Positions 31,729 through 40,629 of a stretch of DNA of 64,000 nucleotides are shown in pieces (position 1 is the stretch's first letter; every line of letters starts with the position of its first letter). Both the position numbers and the translations under genes were made by a program. The stretch is from the NCBI GenBank assembly GCA_001804805.1, contig MHBH01000072.1, forward strand, positions 1 to 64,000, written 5' to 3'. Below the pieces are notes generated by a model. The model was not told the origin of the DNA, did not search any database, and saw only the letters and a program-made list of their open reading frames with translations. This DNA is from Lentisphaerae bacterium GWF2_49_21. GTDB taxonomy: Bacteria > Verrucomicrobiota > Lentisphaeria > Victivallales > GWF2-50-93.

Positions 31729-33105
31729 ATGAAAAACAGAATCATTTCTTATTTTGAGATTGAAGTCCGGGGAAGCAGGATTCCGGTCGAGATTGTCGCC
31801 GGAATCACCACCTTCATGACCATGGCATATATAATATTCCTGCAGCCTGACATCCTCGCCGGCCTGCTGCCCGGTTCACAGCCCACTGGAATGGATGTCA
31901 AGGCGCTGATGGTGACAACATGCATAGCCGCAGCAGTCGGTTCCATCCTGATGGGCATACTCGCAAACTATCCTATCGCACTTGCACCAGGCATGGGTGA
32001 GAATTTCTTTTTCGTCTCAGTAATCGCCGCATGCGCTTCACCGAAGATCGGACTTGCCGGAGATGCAGCCTGGCAGACCGCACTTGCCATTGTCTTCGTA
32101 TCCGGAATCATTTTCCTGATCATAACCATCCTCAGGCTGAGGAAGATGATAATGAACATAATAAGTCCGAGCCTGCAGTATGCAATAGCCGGTGGGATAG
32201 GGATATTCATCGCTCTTCTGGGGCTGAGGAACAGCGGACTTATCGTTGCGACAAACCAGGGACTTTTCCTTACAAGCGACTTCCATAGCAAGACACTTCT
32301 GATATTCGCGATCGGCCTGCTTTCAACCGCCGCGTTCCAGGCGCTGAAGATAAGAGGAGGAATCCTCTGGGGGATACTGGTCGGCGCAGCTGCTGCCTTG
32401 TTGCTGGGGAAAATAGAGCTCCCGTCCTCCCTTGTCAGCGCACCGCCCGACATCTCTCCTGTATTCATGAAAATGGATTTTGCCAGCCTCTGGGCCCATC
32501 TGCATCTGCTCATACCCTTTATTCTGATTTTCACGGTAATGGATGTCTTTGACACCCTGGGGACACTGGTAGGAGTTGGGACGCAGGCAGGCCTGATGAA
32601 AAACAACCAGCTGCCAAACTGCGAGAAGGCCTTCGCCGCCGACGCCTGCGGTACAGTCTTCGGAGCGTTCTGCGGGCACAGCACGGTCACAAGCTATATA
32701 GAGAGCGCCGCAGGCGTGGAGAACGGAGGACGTACAGGACTCACGGCCATAGTTGCCGGCCTATGCTTCATTGTCGCCATATTCTTCTCCCCTCTTATCG
32801 GGATGATCGCCAAATATCCTCCGCCCTTCAATCCGATCACCGCTCCTGCACTGGTCATTGTCGGCGCAATGATGCTTAAGAACGTGTCAAAGATAAGCTG
32901 GGATGACTATACCGAATCTATCCCAGCGTTCCTAATACTCATTGGTATACCGGCCTGCACGAACATAGGCGATGGACTGGCGCTGGGCCTCATCAGCTAT
33001 CCAGTGATCAAGCTTTTAACCGGAAAAGGCAGGGAAATCAGCTGGCTTACCTACCTTACAGGTGCTATACTTCTAACGTATCTTGTCTTCCTCAGGACAA
33101 TATGA
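31729..33105 (+). CDS. NCS2-family purine permease (AzgA/PbuG type)
   Basis: The 458-residue protein has 12 or more membrane segments. Features of the AzgA-like branch: N-terminal ISYFEIEVRGSRIPVEIVAGITTFMTMAYIIFLQP, ANYPIALAPGMGENFFF, FTVMDVFDTLGTLVGVG, and ADACGTVFGAFCGHSTVTSYIESAAGVENGGRTGLTA. It most likely imports adenine, guanine or hypoxanthine with protons. The ATG lies just after the terminator; no riboswitch-like purine aptamer was seen in the 60 bases upstream. Confidence 0.9.
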   Translation: MKNRIISYFEIEVRGSRIPVEIVAGITTFMTMAYIIFLQPDILAGLLPGSQPTGMDVKALMVTTCIAAAVGSILMGILANYPIALAPGMGENFFFVSVIAACASPKIGLAGDAAWQTALAIVFVSGIIFLIITILRLRKMIMNIISPSLQYAIAGGIGIFIALLGLRNSGLIVATNQGLFLTSDFHSKTLLIFAIGLLSTAAFQALKIRGGILWGILVGAAAALLLGKIELPSSLVSAPPDISPVFMKMDFASLWAHLHLLIPFILIFTVMDVFDTLGTLVGVGTQAGLMKNNQLPNCEKAFAADACGTVFGAFCGHSTVTSYIESAAGVENGGRTGLTAIVAGLCFIVAIFFSPLIGMIAKYPPPFNPITAPALVIVGAMMLKNVSKISWDDYTESIPAFLILIGIPACTNIGDGLALGLISYPVIKLLTGKGREISWLTYLTGAILLTYLVFLRTI

Positions 33106-33138
33106 AAAGGGAAAGGCTTCTGCCTTGGAAATTTGAAC

Positions 33139-33810
33139 ATGATTGAAACAGACAGCACATTCATAATCCAGCCCCTGGCGATAGACAGCTCCTTCTTCTA
33201 CGAGCCGTCAACAATGGTGCTCATTTGGATTGCCATATACAGCTCCGACTGGATCATGAACTATCTTGGGGCACGCCTCTACCATAACAAGGTCAGGAGC
33301 TTCTGGCTGTTTGAAAAAGGATATTACCTGAAATCCATATCCGAGGAGGAAATAAAAAATCCTTCGAAGCTGATGGTGCGCTTCTTCTCCGAGCTCCTGA
33401 TAACCTCCACTTCCATATGGATCCTGCTCTATTCCTGCAGGCTCCTCTCAAGCTGGAACATATATGAATTCTTCTGCGGCACCTTCGTCCTCCTCGAGGC
33501 ATGCATCCATTTCAGGCACGTGCGCAATGTCGCATTGTTCTCCCTGGCTAAAAAGGGAAGCGGCCTCTACGGCTGCATCGCAATCCCGAAATGGATAACC
33601 CTCAGGAACAGTTTCACTGAATTCGCGATATTCTCCCTTTCCTATCTGCTGATCTATTTCTTCGACACAAGCAATTATTTCGTCCTGGGCGGAGTTACAT
33701 CATGCTTCATCGTGTCAGTCTACAACCTTGTCGCTGCCGAAACTGAAAAAAAGATATTTTTAAAGAAGAACCAGAACTCCCCCCGGGATCTACATGCCCA
33801 GCTCCAATAA
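33139..33810 (+). CDS. Polytopic membrane protein, unrecognised
   Basis: The ATG at 33139 is preferred to a TTG six bases upstream. The 223-residue protein has about five hydrophobic segments (near 25-40, 85-105, 110-130, 160-180 and 185-205) and a short Lys-rich cytoplasmic end. A loop GARLYHNKVRSFWLFEKGYYL lies between the first two. No family recognised. Its 3' end overlaps the NamZ-like gene by 17 bp, so they are probably coupled. Confidence 0.7.
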   Translation: MIETDSTFIIQPLAIDSSFFYEPSTMVLIWIAIYSSDWIMNYLGARLYHNKVRSFWLFEKGYYLKSISEEEIKNPSKLMVRFFSELLITSTSIWILLYSCRLLSSWNIYEFFCGTFVLLEACIHFRHVRNVALFSLAKKGSGLYGCIAIPKWITLRNSFTEFAIFSLSYLLIYFFDTSNYFVLGGVTSCFIVSVYNLVAAETEKKIFLKKNQNSPRDLHAQLQ

Positions 33811-35032
33811 GCTCCCATTGAAAATATCCGCAATCCTGCTATTTTCCTTGCTGATGAGCATGGAAAGCAACGCACGAGTCTATACCGGACTCGAAGTATT
33901 TCTTTCGAAATACACCCACCTCGTAAAGGGGAAACGCGTCGGCCTGGTCACAAACCAGACCGGCGTCGATGCCAACCGCGTCTCAACGGTCGCCCTGTTC
34001 TACAGGAATCCGAACATCCGCCTCGTAGCGCTTTTCGCCCCCGAGCATGGCATCCGCGGCAACCTCAAGGCAGGAGAAACAGTTCCCGGCGGAAGAGATC
34101 CTGTCACTCGCCTGCCTGTCTATACGCTATATGGTCCGAACGGACACAGACCGACACGGGAGGCACTTGCACAGATCGATGTCCTCGTATATGACATCCA
34201 GGACGTCGGCAGCCGCACCTATACCTATATCTGGCATCTCGCCGAATGCATGAGCGCCTGTGCCGCGGCCGGCAAACCTGTAATCGTGCTCGACAGGCCC
34301 AATCCTTATGGAGCCTATACCGTCGACGGACCGCTGGTCGATCCTGAACTCAAATCTTTTATCGGCCTTTATTCGATACCAAGGGTATATGGAATGACAG
34401 TCGGAGAACTTGCGATCTACCTGAACTTCGAGGAGAGAATCAAATGCAACCTCACGGTCGTCCCCATGATGAACTACAGGCGCGGCACCACCTGGGCGCA
34501 GACCGGCCTGCCATGGATCCCGCCATCACCGAACATACCAACACCCGAGTCGGCGTATTCCTATGCCTCCACCGGAACACTCGGTGAAACCGGAGGCATC
34601 AATATAGGAATCGGTTCACTTCCATTCCAGATAGTTTCAGCCCCATGGCTCAATGGCAACTATGCTGCAAGCGCCCTGAACTCCATGCGTCTCCCCGGAG
34701 TGGTTTTCCGCCCGTTGAAATACAGGAACGTGGGAGGAGGCATGGCCAGCGACTATGCCGTCCAGATCGTCGTCACCAATCCCGCAATCTTCCGGCCCGC
34801 CACAACTGAAATAGCAATGTTGTGGTTCCTCAGGAAATATTATCCGAGAAATTTCAAGTTCTCCGCCGACGGCAAGCAGTCACGGCTACTGATGTTCGAC
34901 AAGGCCATGGGTACATCAATGGTAAGAAGGGCCCTCGATGCCGGCTGGAACTACCAGCAGATCATCCAGGCCTACCAGAAGAATCTCGACGTCTTCATTC
35001 AGAAAAGAAGCAAATACCTGATCTACAAATAG
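33794..35032 (+). CDS. NamZ-like exo-beta-N-acetylmuramidase (DUF1343, GH171)
   Basis: Family members remove terminal N-acetylmuramic acid from peptidoglycan fragments. The 412-residue product has a signal peptide (about residues 8-27) and the conserved blocks: KGKRVGLVTNQTGVD, FAPEHGIRG, VYDIQDVGSRTYTYIWHL, VIVLDRPNPYG, RVYGMTVGELA, LPWIPPSPNIPT and NIGIGSLPFQIVSAPW. The Glu of PEHG is the likely catalytic acid. It may serve muropeptide recycling in the periplasm. It overlaps the membrane-protein gene upstream. Confidence 0.9.
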   Translation: MPSSNKLPLKISAILLFSLLMSMESNARVYTGLEVFLSKYTHLVKGKRVGLVTNQTGVDANRVSTVALFYRNPNIRLVALFAPEHGIRGNLKAGETVPGGRDPVTRLPVYTLYGPNGHRPTREALAQIDVLVYDIQDVGSRTYTYIWHLAECMSACAAAGKPVIVLDRPNPYGAYTVDGPLVDPELKSFIGLYSIPRVYGMTVGELAIYLNFEERIKCNLTVVPMMNYRRGTTWAQTGLPWIPPSPNIPTPESAYSYASTGTLGETGGINIGIGSLPFQIVSAPWLNGNYAASALNSMRLPGVVFRPLKYRNVGGGMASDYAVQIVVTNPAIFRPATTEIAMLWFLRKYYPRNFKFSADGKQSRLLMFDKAMGTSMVRRALDAGWNYQQIIQAYQKNLDVFIQKRSKYLIYK

Positions 35033-35191
35033 TCGAACTTACCTCTTCTTGCTTTACGCTTATAGCATATATTGAATTTTTACATTTAATCGGCCAGTGA
35101 AAATCCAGATTTATGTCAAAAGAGGAATTCCCCATAACCACTGTTAAGAATTAAAGAATTTATTGGTCATTTTAGATTCAAATGGTTTTAC

Positions 35192-35337
35192 GATGAGTCC
35201 GGTAGAGCGGACGAATCCGATGGAGTGCGCAGACGGAATTCCAAGAAGTCTGCGCTTTTGATATAAGGCATGAAAAAGAAAGCGGTGACTTTGTCACTCG
35301 CACTCCCACGGTCAGGCCGGAGCGCCTGACGTAAAGG
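35192..35337 (+). repeat. Multi-hairpin dispersed element, copy A
   Basis: Order on this strand: GATGAG...CGAATCC, then GGAGTGCGCAGAC with arms 35227-35234/35248-35255, a spacer, GCGGTGAC-TTT-GTCACTCGC near 35282-35300, CGCACTCC at 35299-35306 (complementary to GGAGTGCG at 35222-35229), and a terminal GTCAGGC/GCCTGAC hairpin (35311-35317/35324-35330) followed by GTAAAGG. Copies B and C lie at 38.9 and 49.3 kb in the opposite orientation. The gap 35033-35341 holds no gene. Confidence 0.85.
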
Positions 35338-35341
35338 CCCA

Positions 35342-36469
35342 CTACAATATCCCTAACTTTCTTAGAATCATTTCAACCACAAACTTCGATGTGCCCATGA
35401 CCGGAGCATAGAAGAATCTTCCTACGCCTATGCTTAAAGCAAAAAGCCCGGCGGCAAGAAACAGAGACAGCATGAGATTCGAAAGCCGCGTGAAGGAACC
35501 GGCCGGCGGAACAATGTCCGCCAGCACAGCAATCGGTTCGACAATGAAAAATATCAGAACCAAATAGAAGAAGGCGAGAGACAATCTCCACCCCCATGTC
35601 CTGGATTTCAAATCCGTCTTCTCGAGCTGGATCATTTCCCCTGATGCATATTTCCCGCATCTCATCGGAGACAGAGTCGTCGCTCCATCACCGCAGACAT
35701 ATGGCATGATCCTGTCTCCATCCTGCCTGCCTACAACTGTGTAAATATCGCTTACAGCTCCAGTGTAGCTGATCCGATGATCTCCGATTGCCGGACTTTC
35801 CTGATCTTTCCCGATGAAGATTTCTCCATTCTTTGTCAGAGATATCCTTCCTGGAAACTGCGCCTTCAGGGGAAGAGGGATGTTTCCCAACGGAAGAGGT
35901 TTCGACGATATGGAGTCAATATGAGTTTCAGATATCATAAACTTTTCGAGTCTGGCCTCGGGAACTATGAATTTGGCGTGCTCAAACAACATGCTTTGTG
36001 GATTGACATATTCCTGCTTGTGGAAGGAGGATGATCTTATAAGTTCTGAAGACCATTTTTTATCATAGGTATACGTCTTCTTTTCAATGGAACCGCCACC
36101 GGGAAGGACTGTTTCAGTCTTATCGGTTTTCTCATACCACTGATACATTTCTACGTTTCGCTCCACCTTCGGGGCGTCGAGTTCAAGAAAGAGCGCCGGA
36201 TCCTTCAGCTTTTCTCCGGCCTTTACACTGCCGCCGAGAAGAACAACCTTTCCATGGCTTGCCGGTTCAACGACTTCCCCCGAAATTGTCCTGAGAGTCC
36301 TCCCTATCTCGCCAAGCCCCTCCTGCTTCAGTTTTGCATCGTGTTCGATATAGATGAAAAGATGGAAAAAGAGGATCAGGAAGATGAAACAGATTATGGC
36401 ACCCGCTATCGAGCTCCCCAGTCTCTGACCATGCGTCTTGTATCTTATTTCTGTATAGGTGTCTGGCAT
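35342..36469 (-). CDS. TMEM43-like membrane protein
   Basis: The 375-residue protein has one N-terminal membrane segment (about residues 18-40), a large periplasmic or luminal domain and three C-terminal segments (about 285-365), the topology of the TMEM43/LUMA family. Family-like motifs: GKVVLLGGSVKAGEKLKDP, LELDAPKVERNVEMYQWYEK, GDHRISYTGAVSDIYTVVGRQDGDRIMPY and RTWGWRLSLAFFYL. The molecular function of bacterial members is unknown. It lies 5 bp downstream of the U32 gene and is likely cotranscribed with it. Confidence 0.8.
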   Translation of the reverse strand: MPDTYTEIRYKTHGQRLGSSIAGAIICFIFLILFFHLFIYIEHDAKLKQEGLGEIGRTLRTISGEVVEPASHGKVVLLGGSVKAGEKLKDPALFLELDAPKVERNVEMYQWYEKTDKTETVLPGGGSIEKKTYTYDKKWSSELIRSSSFHKQEYVNPQSMLFEHAKFIVPEARLEKFMISETHIDSISSKPLPLGNIPLPLKAQFPGRISLTKNGEIFIGKDQESPAIGDHRISYTGAVSDIYTVVGRQDGDRIMPYVCGDGATTLSPMRCGKYASGEMIQLEKTDLKSRTWGWRLSLAFFYLVLIFFIVEPIAVLADIVPPAGSFTRLSNLMLSLFLAAGLFALSIGVGRFFYAPVMGTSKFVVEMILRKLGIL

Positions 36470-36474
36470 ATATA

Positions 36475-38541
36475 TTACCTGAGCTTCCTCAGATAATTGA
36501 ATGTCTTCGGTTCATCGGTATAAGGCAGGCCATCTTCTATTTTGAGCTCCCCTGAAAGATCGGCTGCGAAATCCGCAACGGCGATATTACCCTTCGTATT
36601 ATTCCGCAGATCGAATGGAAGATCAGGCCTGAACACGCTGAGGTTCCACTCTTTCTCAAGCTTCATGCTGCAGTTTCTTCTTTCCCGGAAAATCCTGCCA
36701 TAGAACTCCTGCGGGAATTCCACCCGGCTCATCATCAGCACAGGCCTTCCATACACATATAATATCAATGGCACCGGGCTCTTCGGAGCCATCTCCCTTG
36801 CCTGCTGGCTGTCGGCTTCGGATGAAATTACAACGCTTCCGCATCCCTTGTCATGCAGGAATCCTGCCGCCATTGAATTCAAGATGGCGAGACCCGGTCC
36901 AGCATTGAACTTCAGTCCTGCATCCTTTGCCAGGAACCATCCATCCCAGCTGTTGACCTCCAAAGTGAATTTCTTCGCCTTGCATGTTTCAAGCAGTGTT
37001 TTGAGCTGGCTGATGTCATTTTCATAGAATACCGGTGGAAGGGCGATCACGGGAGGAGGATTCCCCCAGTTGAAGTCGGAAACCCGGAGATCAGCTGCGG
37101 AAATATCATCGGCAATGATTCCGCATCCGGGATTTTTTCTGCGAAATTCGCAGGCATTTCCATATCCGCGTATCCTCACCAAGTCGAGCGTCCCATTGAA
37201 CTGTTTTCTGTTGGGGCCTGCCACCAGATCAGTTTTCGCCAAATCAAGGATTTGCTGCACGTCCACAGGCAGCTTGATCTTTATCTTGTCATCTGTTTTT
37301 TTCTTGGCGAGATGAAGAAACGAAGACAGGTCTTCCCTAATCTTCTTCAATATGTTCCGGGTCATGAGCATCTCAGGATTGTCCGCAGTGAATTTCGAAA
37401 GGAACTGTCCCTGGATCAGCTCTTCTGAAAAAGCTTCGCTTATCCCCGCCAATGATACCGTTTTGCCGTGCGGCCCGACAAGGCTGACCGGATAAAGATA
37501 TTTCTTGCTGATACCGCCGGACGTGAAGACACATGCGAGCTTTCCGCCTTCACTTTTAAGTTCAATGCCATATCCTTCTTCTTCGGGGACAGATTGCTTA
37601 TTGTCCTCAATCGCTTCAGCTTGATCCTCATCTGGTTTTGCGATCCTGCCGGATTCACCGGTAAGCCCTGACCTGCAAGACCCAAGATATGCGTCAGTGA
37701 ACTTCCTGCCAGTATATTCCCCGAGTGCGATCACTTCCTTCCTGAGTTCTTCATCAACTCCGGAATCAATCGCCCTGCGGTAAACTTGAACAGCCTTGGA
37801 AACCCAGTCCGGACTCTTCAGCCTGCCTTCAATCTTGAGGGCCCTGACTCCCGCCTGCTTCAAATCATCCAGCTTTTCAAGGAGCGAAAGGTCATGCATT
37901 GAGAGGAAGCGCCCTGCTCCGCTGTCACCGATCTTCCATTCAAACCGGCATGGACTTGCGCAGAGTCCCCGGTTACCGCTCCGGCCACCTATCCAGCTCG
38001 AAAGCAGGCAGCGTCCTGAAACTGAAAAACAAAGGGCTCCCTGCACGAAAACTTCGGTATCAACGCCTTCAACCGACGAGGCCGCCCTAATTTCATCCAA
38101 AGATAGTTCCCTGGCAAGTACTACACGCCTTATGCCAAGATCCCTCGCAGCCATCACTCCTGCCGACGATGAAATACCGGCCTGCGTGCTGAAATGGAAT
38201 TCCAATTCAGGATAACAGGGGATCATCTTCAGGAGAGCGGGATCCTTTATCAGGACGGCGTCAACCTTGCATTGCCTCGCAAGTTCAAGATGTCTCGCAG
38301 CCTCGCCAAGTTCGCGCTGCGAAATGTCGATATTCAAAGTGAGATATGCCTTGGCCTTCCGTTCATGGACATATTGGATATTATCTACGAGATTTTCCTG
38401 GGTGAAGTTTTCCGCTCCTCGTCTTGCGTTCAGCTCCTTGAGTCCGAAATATACGGCATCAGCTCCGGCATCTATAGCGGCTTTCAGCGCCCTAGGTCCT
38501 CCGGCTGGAGCAAGCAATTCCATTTTTGTATTTTCATTCAT
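36475..38541 (-). CDS. U32-family protein, RlhA-like (23S rRNA hydroxylation) with DUF3656-like region
   Basis: The 688-residue product starts MNENTKMELLAPAGGPRALKAAIDAGADAVYFG, the hallmark of U32 proteins. The Cys-rich block SGRCLLSSWIGGRSGNRGLCASPCRFEW (about 190-220) is the site of the conserved cysteines needed in RlhA/TrhP enzymes. The C-terminal 350 residues fit the longer, DUF3656-bearing branch. In E. coli RlhA (653 aa) makes 5-hydroxycytidine in 23S rRNA, and that length is close. The alternative is a TrhP-type tRNA hydroxylase, which is shorter. The protease annotation of the family is historical. Confidence 0.82.
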   Translation of the reverse strand: MNENTKMELLAPAGGPRALKAAIDAGADAVYFGLKELNARRGAENFTQENLVDNIQYVHERKAKAYLTLNIDISQRELGEAARHLELARQCKVDAVLIKDPALLKMIPCYPELEFHFSTQAGISSSAGVMAARDLGIRRVVLARELSLDEIRAASSVEGVDTEVFVQGALCFSVSGRCLLSSWIGGRSGNRGLCASPCRFEWKIGDSGAGRFLSMHDLSLLEKLDDLKQAGVRALKIEGRLKSPDWVSKAVQVYRRAIDSGVDEELRKEVIALGEYTGRKFTDAYLGSCRSGLTGESGRIAKPDEDQAEAIEDNKQSVPEEEGYGIELKSEGGKLACVFTSGGISKKYLYPVSLVGPHGKTVSLAGISEAFSEELIQGQFLSKFTADNPEMLMTRNILKKIREDLSSFLHLAKKKTDDKIKIKLPVDVQQILDLAKTDLVAGPNRKQFNGTLDLVRIRGYGNACEFRRKNPGCGIIADDISAADLRVSDFNWGNPPPVIALPPVFYENDISQLKTLLETCKAKKFTLEVNSWDGWFLAKDAGLKFNAGPGLAILNSMAAGFLHDKGCGSVVISSEADSQQAREMAPKSPVPLILYVYGRPVLMMSRVEFPQEFYGRIFRERRNCSMKLEKEWNLSVFRPDLPFDLRNNTKGNIAVADFAADLSGELKIEDGLPYTDEPKTFNYLRKLR

Positions 38542-38799
38542 CCAGCAATATACATGCAGTCTGGCAGATTGGAAAACCGGGAAGAAGAAGAGAGGTGTCA
38601 GGCCTGCCCCTCGTAGCCTTTAGGCGAAGTGGGGTGTCAGGTGTCAGCCTGCAATTTCTTGGAGGCGCTGAGAATGGCAGACATGCAAGCTGATTATCCA
38701 TCGAAACAATAATACGCAAGCCCACAAGGGCTGTTCTTATGTCGCCTCCCTGTGGGGACTCTGGACATGTTATATTCCACCCATATCCCATGGCGAAAG

Positions 38800-39083
38800 C
38801 CCTATCTACTATACGCATTTTCCAGCAGTGTCCACGTCACGCTCTCCGATTCTTATGTCTTTTCATCTTTACGTCAGGCGCTTCCCTGGCCGGCACTCGG
38901 GCAAGGCGGCCTGACCCGGGAGTGCGTGTGACGAAGTCACCGCTCTCTTGTTCAGTCATGCAAAGCTTCGATGAAAACAAAAGCGCAGACTGCATGGAAT
39001 TCCGTCTGCGCACTCCAACGGATTCGCTACGCTCATCATAAAACTTCAAAACAGATTCAGAAAAATGCGTATAGTAGATAGGG
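38800..39083. repeat. 22-bp perfect terminal inverted repeats bracketing element copy B
   Basis: Arm 38800-38821 (starts CCCTATCTACTATACGCATT) and arm 39062-39083 are exact reverse complements. The 284-bp unit between and including them contains the whole copy B. Homology continues poorly beyond the arms. No transposase is encoded, so this may be a non-autonomous mobile unit or a secondary-structure cassette. Confidence 0.75.
38867..39037 (-). repeat. Multi-hairpin dispersed element, copy B
   Basis: In reverse orientation it matches copy A from GATGAGCG...CGAATCC through GGAGTGCGCAGACGGAATTCC, a GTCTGCGCTTTTG arm, AGCGGTGACTTCGTCAC, CGCACTCC and the closing GTCAGGC...GCCTGACGTAAAG hairpin. 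The closing hairpin loop carries an extra GC-rich stretch of about 25 bases absent from A, itself able to fold. Confidence 0.85.
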
Positions 39084-39211
39084 CGAAAGATCTCTACACA
39101 CGCGTCCCATGGGGACGAAATGGAAATAGGCAGGGGCTTCAGCCCCTGTTTATTGCCGTGGTTGTATTCGCGTGCCATAGGTACGCGATGTCAATGTCCC
39201 GGTTTTACGGA

Positions 39212-39856
39212 TTAGAACTCAAGATTCTCCTCGACTCCGGTCAGATCCTTGAACTTTTTCTCTATGATCTTCTCCCGGTTCTCCTCCCTCTGCTTGATAT
39301 GCTGCTTCAGCTTTTCAATGTCCTTTTCAAGGTTCTTAAGCTCCTCCTTCTCCCTCTGGAGCTTCATGTCGAAAAGCCTCCCTATCTCTCCCTTGAGCTC
39401 CTTCTCAATCTTCTCGATCTCAGCCTTGTTCTTGACGGCATCCTCATCCTTCAGATCCTGGATCTTCTCTCCCATCAGGTCCACCTTGACCTCAAGCTTC
39501 ATGTATTCGAGTTGTTTCTTGAACTCTTCCGGACTTTCATCCTTCAACGCAAGCATCCCATTGCATTCCCCAAGATCCTCGGAAAGCTCGGAGACAACCT
39601 CGTCAGAATCATCCTTCAGCTCCTTCTCCAGACACTTAATCTTTTCAGCAAAATTAGCCTTGTAGAACTCCATTGCCTTCTTTGCGCTCTCCTGGTCATC
39701 ACCAAACTGTTCAAGAGCCGACTTCCAGGCCTGCTCCATCGTCTTTACCTGTTTTGCACCATCATCATCTTTATCCTTGTCCTCCTGCGCCATCAGGCTC
39801 ATCGGACCCAGCATTCCCATGCAAAGGATCAGTGCCATCAGTTTTGAGATCTTCAT
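39212..39856 (-). CDS. Secreted coiled-coil protein, acidic/basic helices
   Basis: The ATG at 39856 with AAGGAG upstream gives a signal peptide (MKISKLMALILCMGMLGPMSLMAQ). The mature chain, about 190 residues, is almost all charged helix: an acidic start (EDKDKDDDG), then a heptad-rich Lys/Glu region (EIEKIEKELKGEIGRLF, LEKDIEKLKQHIKQ). A single Cys pair (CLEKE, ECNG) may form a disulphide. No family recognised. Similar in style to the coiled-coil gene at 31.15 kb. Confidence 0.75.
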   Translation of the reverse strand: MKISKLMALILCMGMLGPMSLMAQEDKDKDDDGAKQVKTMEQAWKSALEQFGDDQESAKKAMEFYKANFAEKIKCLEKELKDDSDEVVSELSEDLGECNGMLALKDESPEEFKKQLEYMKLEVKVDLMGEKIQDLKDEDAVKNKAEIEKIEKELKGEIGRLFDMKLQREKEELKNLEKDIEKLKQHIKQREENREKIIEKKFKDLTGVEENLEF

Positions 39857-40320
39857 CTTCGACTCCTTCTTGTTAATGTTAAAATCAAACCTCATCATTT
39901 TAAAAATCGCAATTACAGGTAAAATGCAATTGTAAAAAACATATCTTTTGAGCTAATTGCTTTTGTTGGAGTACAAGCTTTAGCTTGCATAAGCTGTTGA
40001 AAAGCAAGACAAGCTAAAGCTTGTACTCCAACGGGCACGTTTCCACAACAACCGTTTTATGCATTATGCAATCACCTCTCCTATCCATACGATCAAGTCA
40101 AACCTTTTCAATGCTTTTCCTAAGTTCATTCACTTTCCTCTTCAACGTGTTCGTCTCCTTGTTGACAGGATTGAGACTGAAGTTCCTTCAGCCATGCAAA
40201 ACGGGATATTGTTGTCTGATAGTGCCACGATCATAATATATCATCCGTATTTTATAAATTAAAACGGACGGGATGCGGCACTATTGGCGGAAATTCAAAG
40301 AAAATGCAGTTTTTCCTTAT
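39857..40320. other. Gene-free region with a 23-bp perfect inverted repeat
   Basis: The only clear feature is the inverted repeat 39965-39987/40010-40032 (starts GTTGGAGTACAAGCTTTAGC) around a 22-base loop. The flank 40040-40320 has no convincing gene; short open frames lack ribosome sites and family signal. Confidence 0.6.
39965..40032. repeat. 23-bp perfect inverted repeat
   Basis: Left arm 39965-39987 and right arm 40010-40032 are exact reverse complements. There is no T-run beyond either arm, so a simple terminator is unlikely. It could be a small palindromic repeat unit or the core of a short mobile element. Confidence 0.85.
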
Positions 40321-40629
40321 GGGAACCTCTAAAAATTCGCATTTGGCGCGTTGCGGAAGATTTTTGAAAGCTCAAAAAGAATTTCTGAAAGGAGGCGTAT
40401 CCAAGCGATACGCCGACAAAAGTCGAAGATCCCGAGTCCATAGGAGCACGGGGAACATTCTTCTTTGAGCCAAAAAGATCCGCAACCCGCAGGGCGACAG
40501 ATTCTTATGGATTCCGGCATCGTCGCAAATCCAGTCACAGCCCGTTTCAGGGCTGCTCCTGGCGTTTGCTCCTTGCCGTCTCTCCATAATCTCCTGTCGC
40601 GCGCCATATGCCAATTTTTAGAGGTTCCC
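40321..40629. mobile_element. 309-bp MITE-like element with 30-bp terminal inverted repeats
   Basis: The ends, 40321-40350 and 40600-40629, match as inverted repeats at 28 of 30 positions and start GGGAACCTCTAAAAATT. The element is flanked on both sides by TTAT (40317-40320 and 40630-40633), a likely 4-bp target duplication. No transposase or other gene is inside. This is a textbook non-autonomous (MITE) layout; the parent insertion sequence family is not known to me, and ends of this type occur in several DDE families. Confidence 0.88.

Larger units (their letters stand above)
38542..39211. other. 670-bp gene-free repeat region
   Basis: No coding sequence was supported. Contents: GGTGTCAGGTGTCAG words and a CGTAGCCTTTAGGCGAAG hairpin (38.60-38.65 kb), a hairpin AGCCC-ACAA-GGGCT (38719-38732), a 22-bp perfect inverted repeat (38800-38821 with 39062-39083) that brackets multi-hairpin element copy B, and small hairpins such as CAGGGGCT-TC-AGCCCCTG near 39130-39150. 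Confidence 0.75.

Noticed and set aside
39065-39847. 260-codon Leu-rich frame on the plus strand
   Set aside because: It is antisense to the coiled-coil gene, whose signal peptide and AAGGAG site are convincing.
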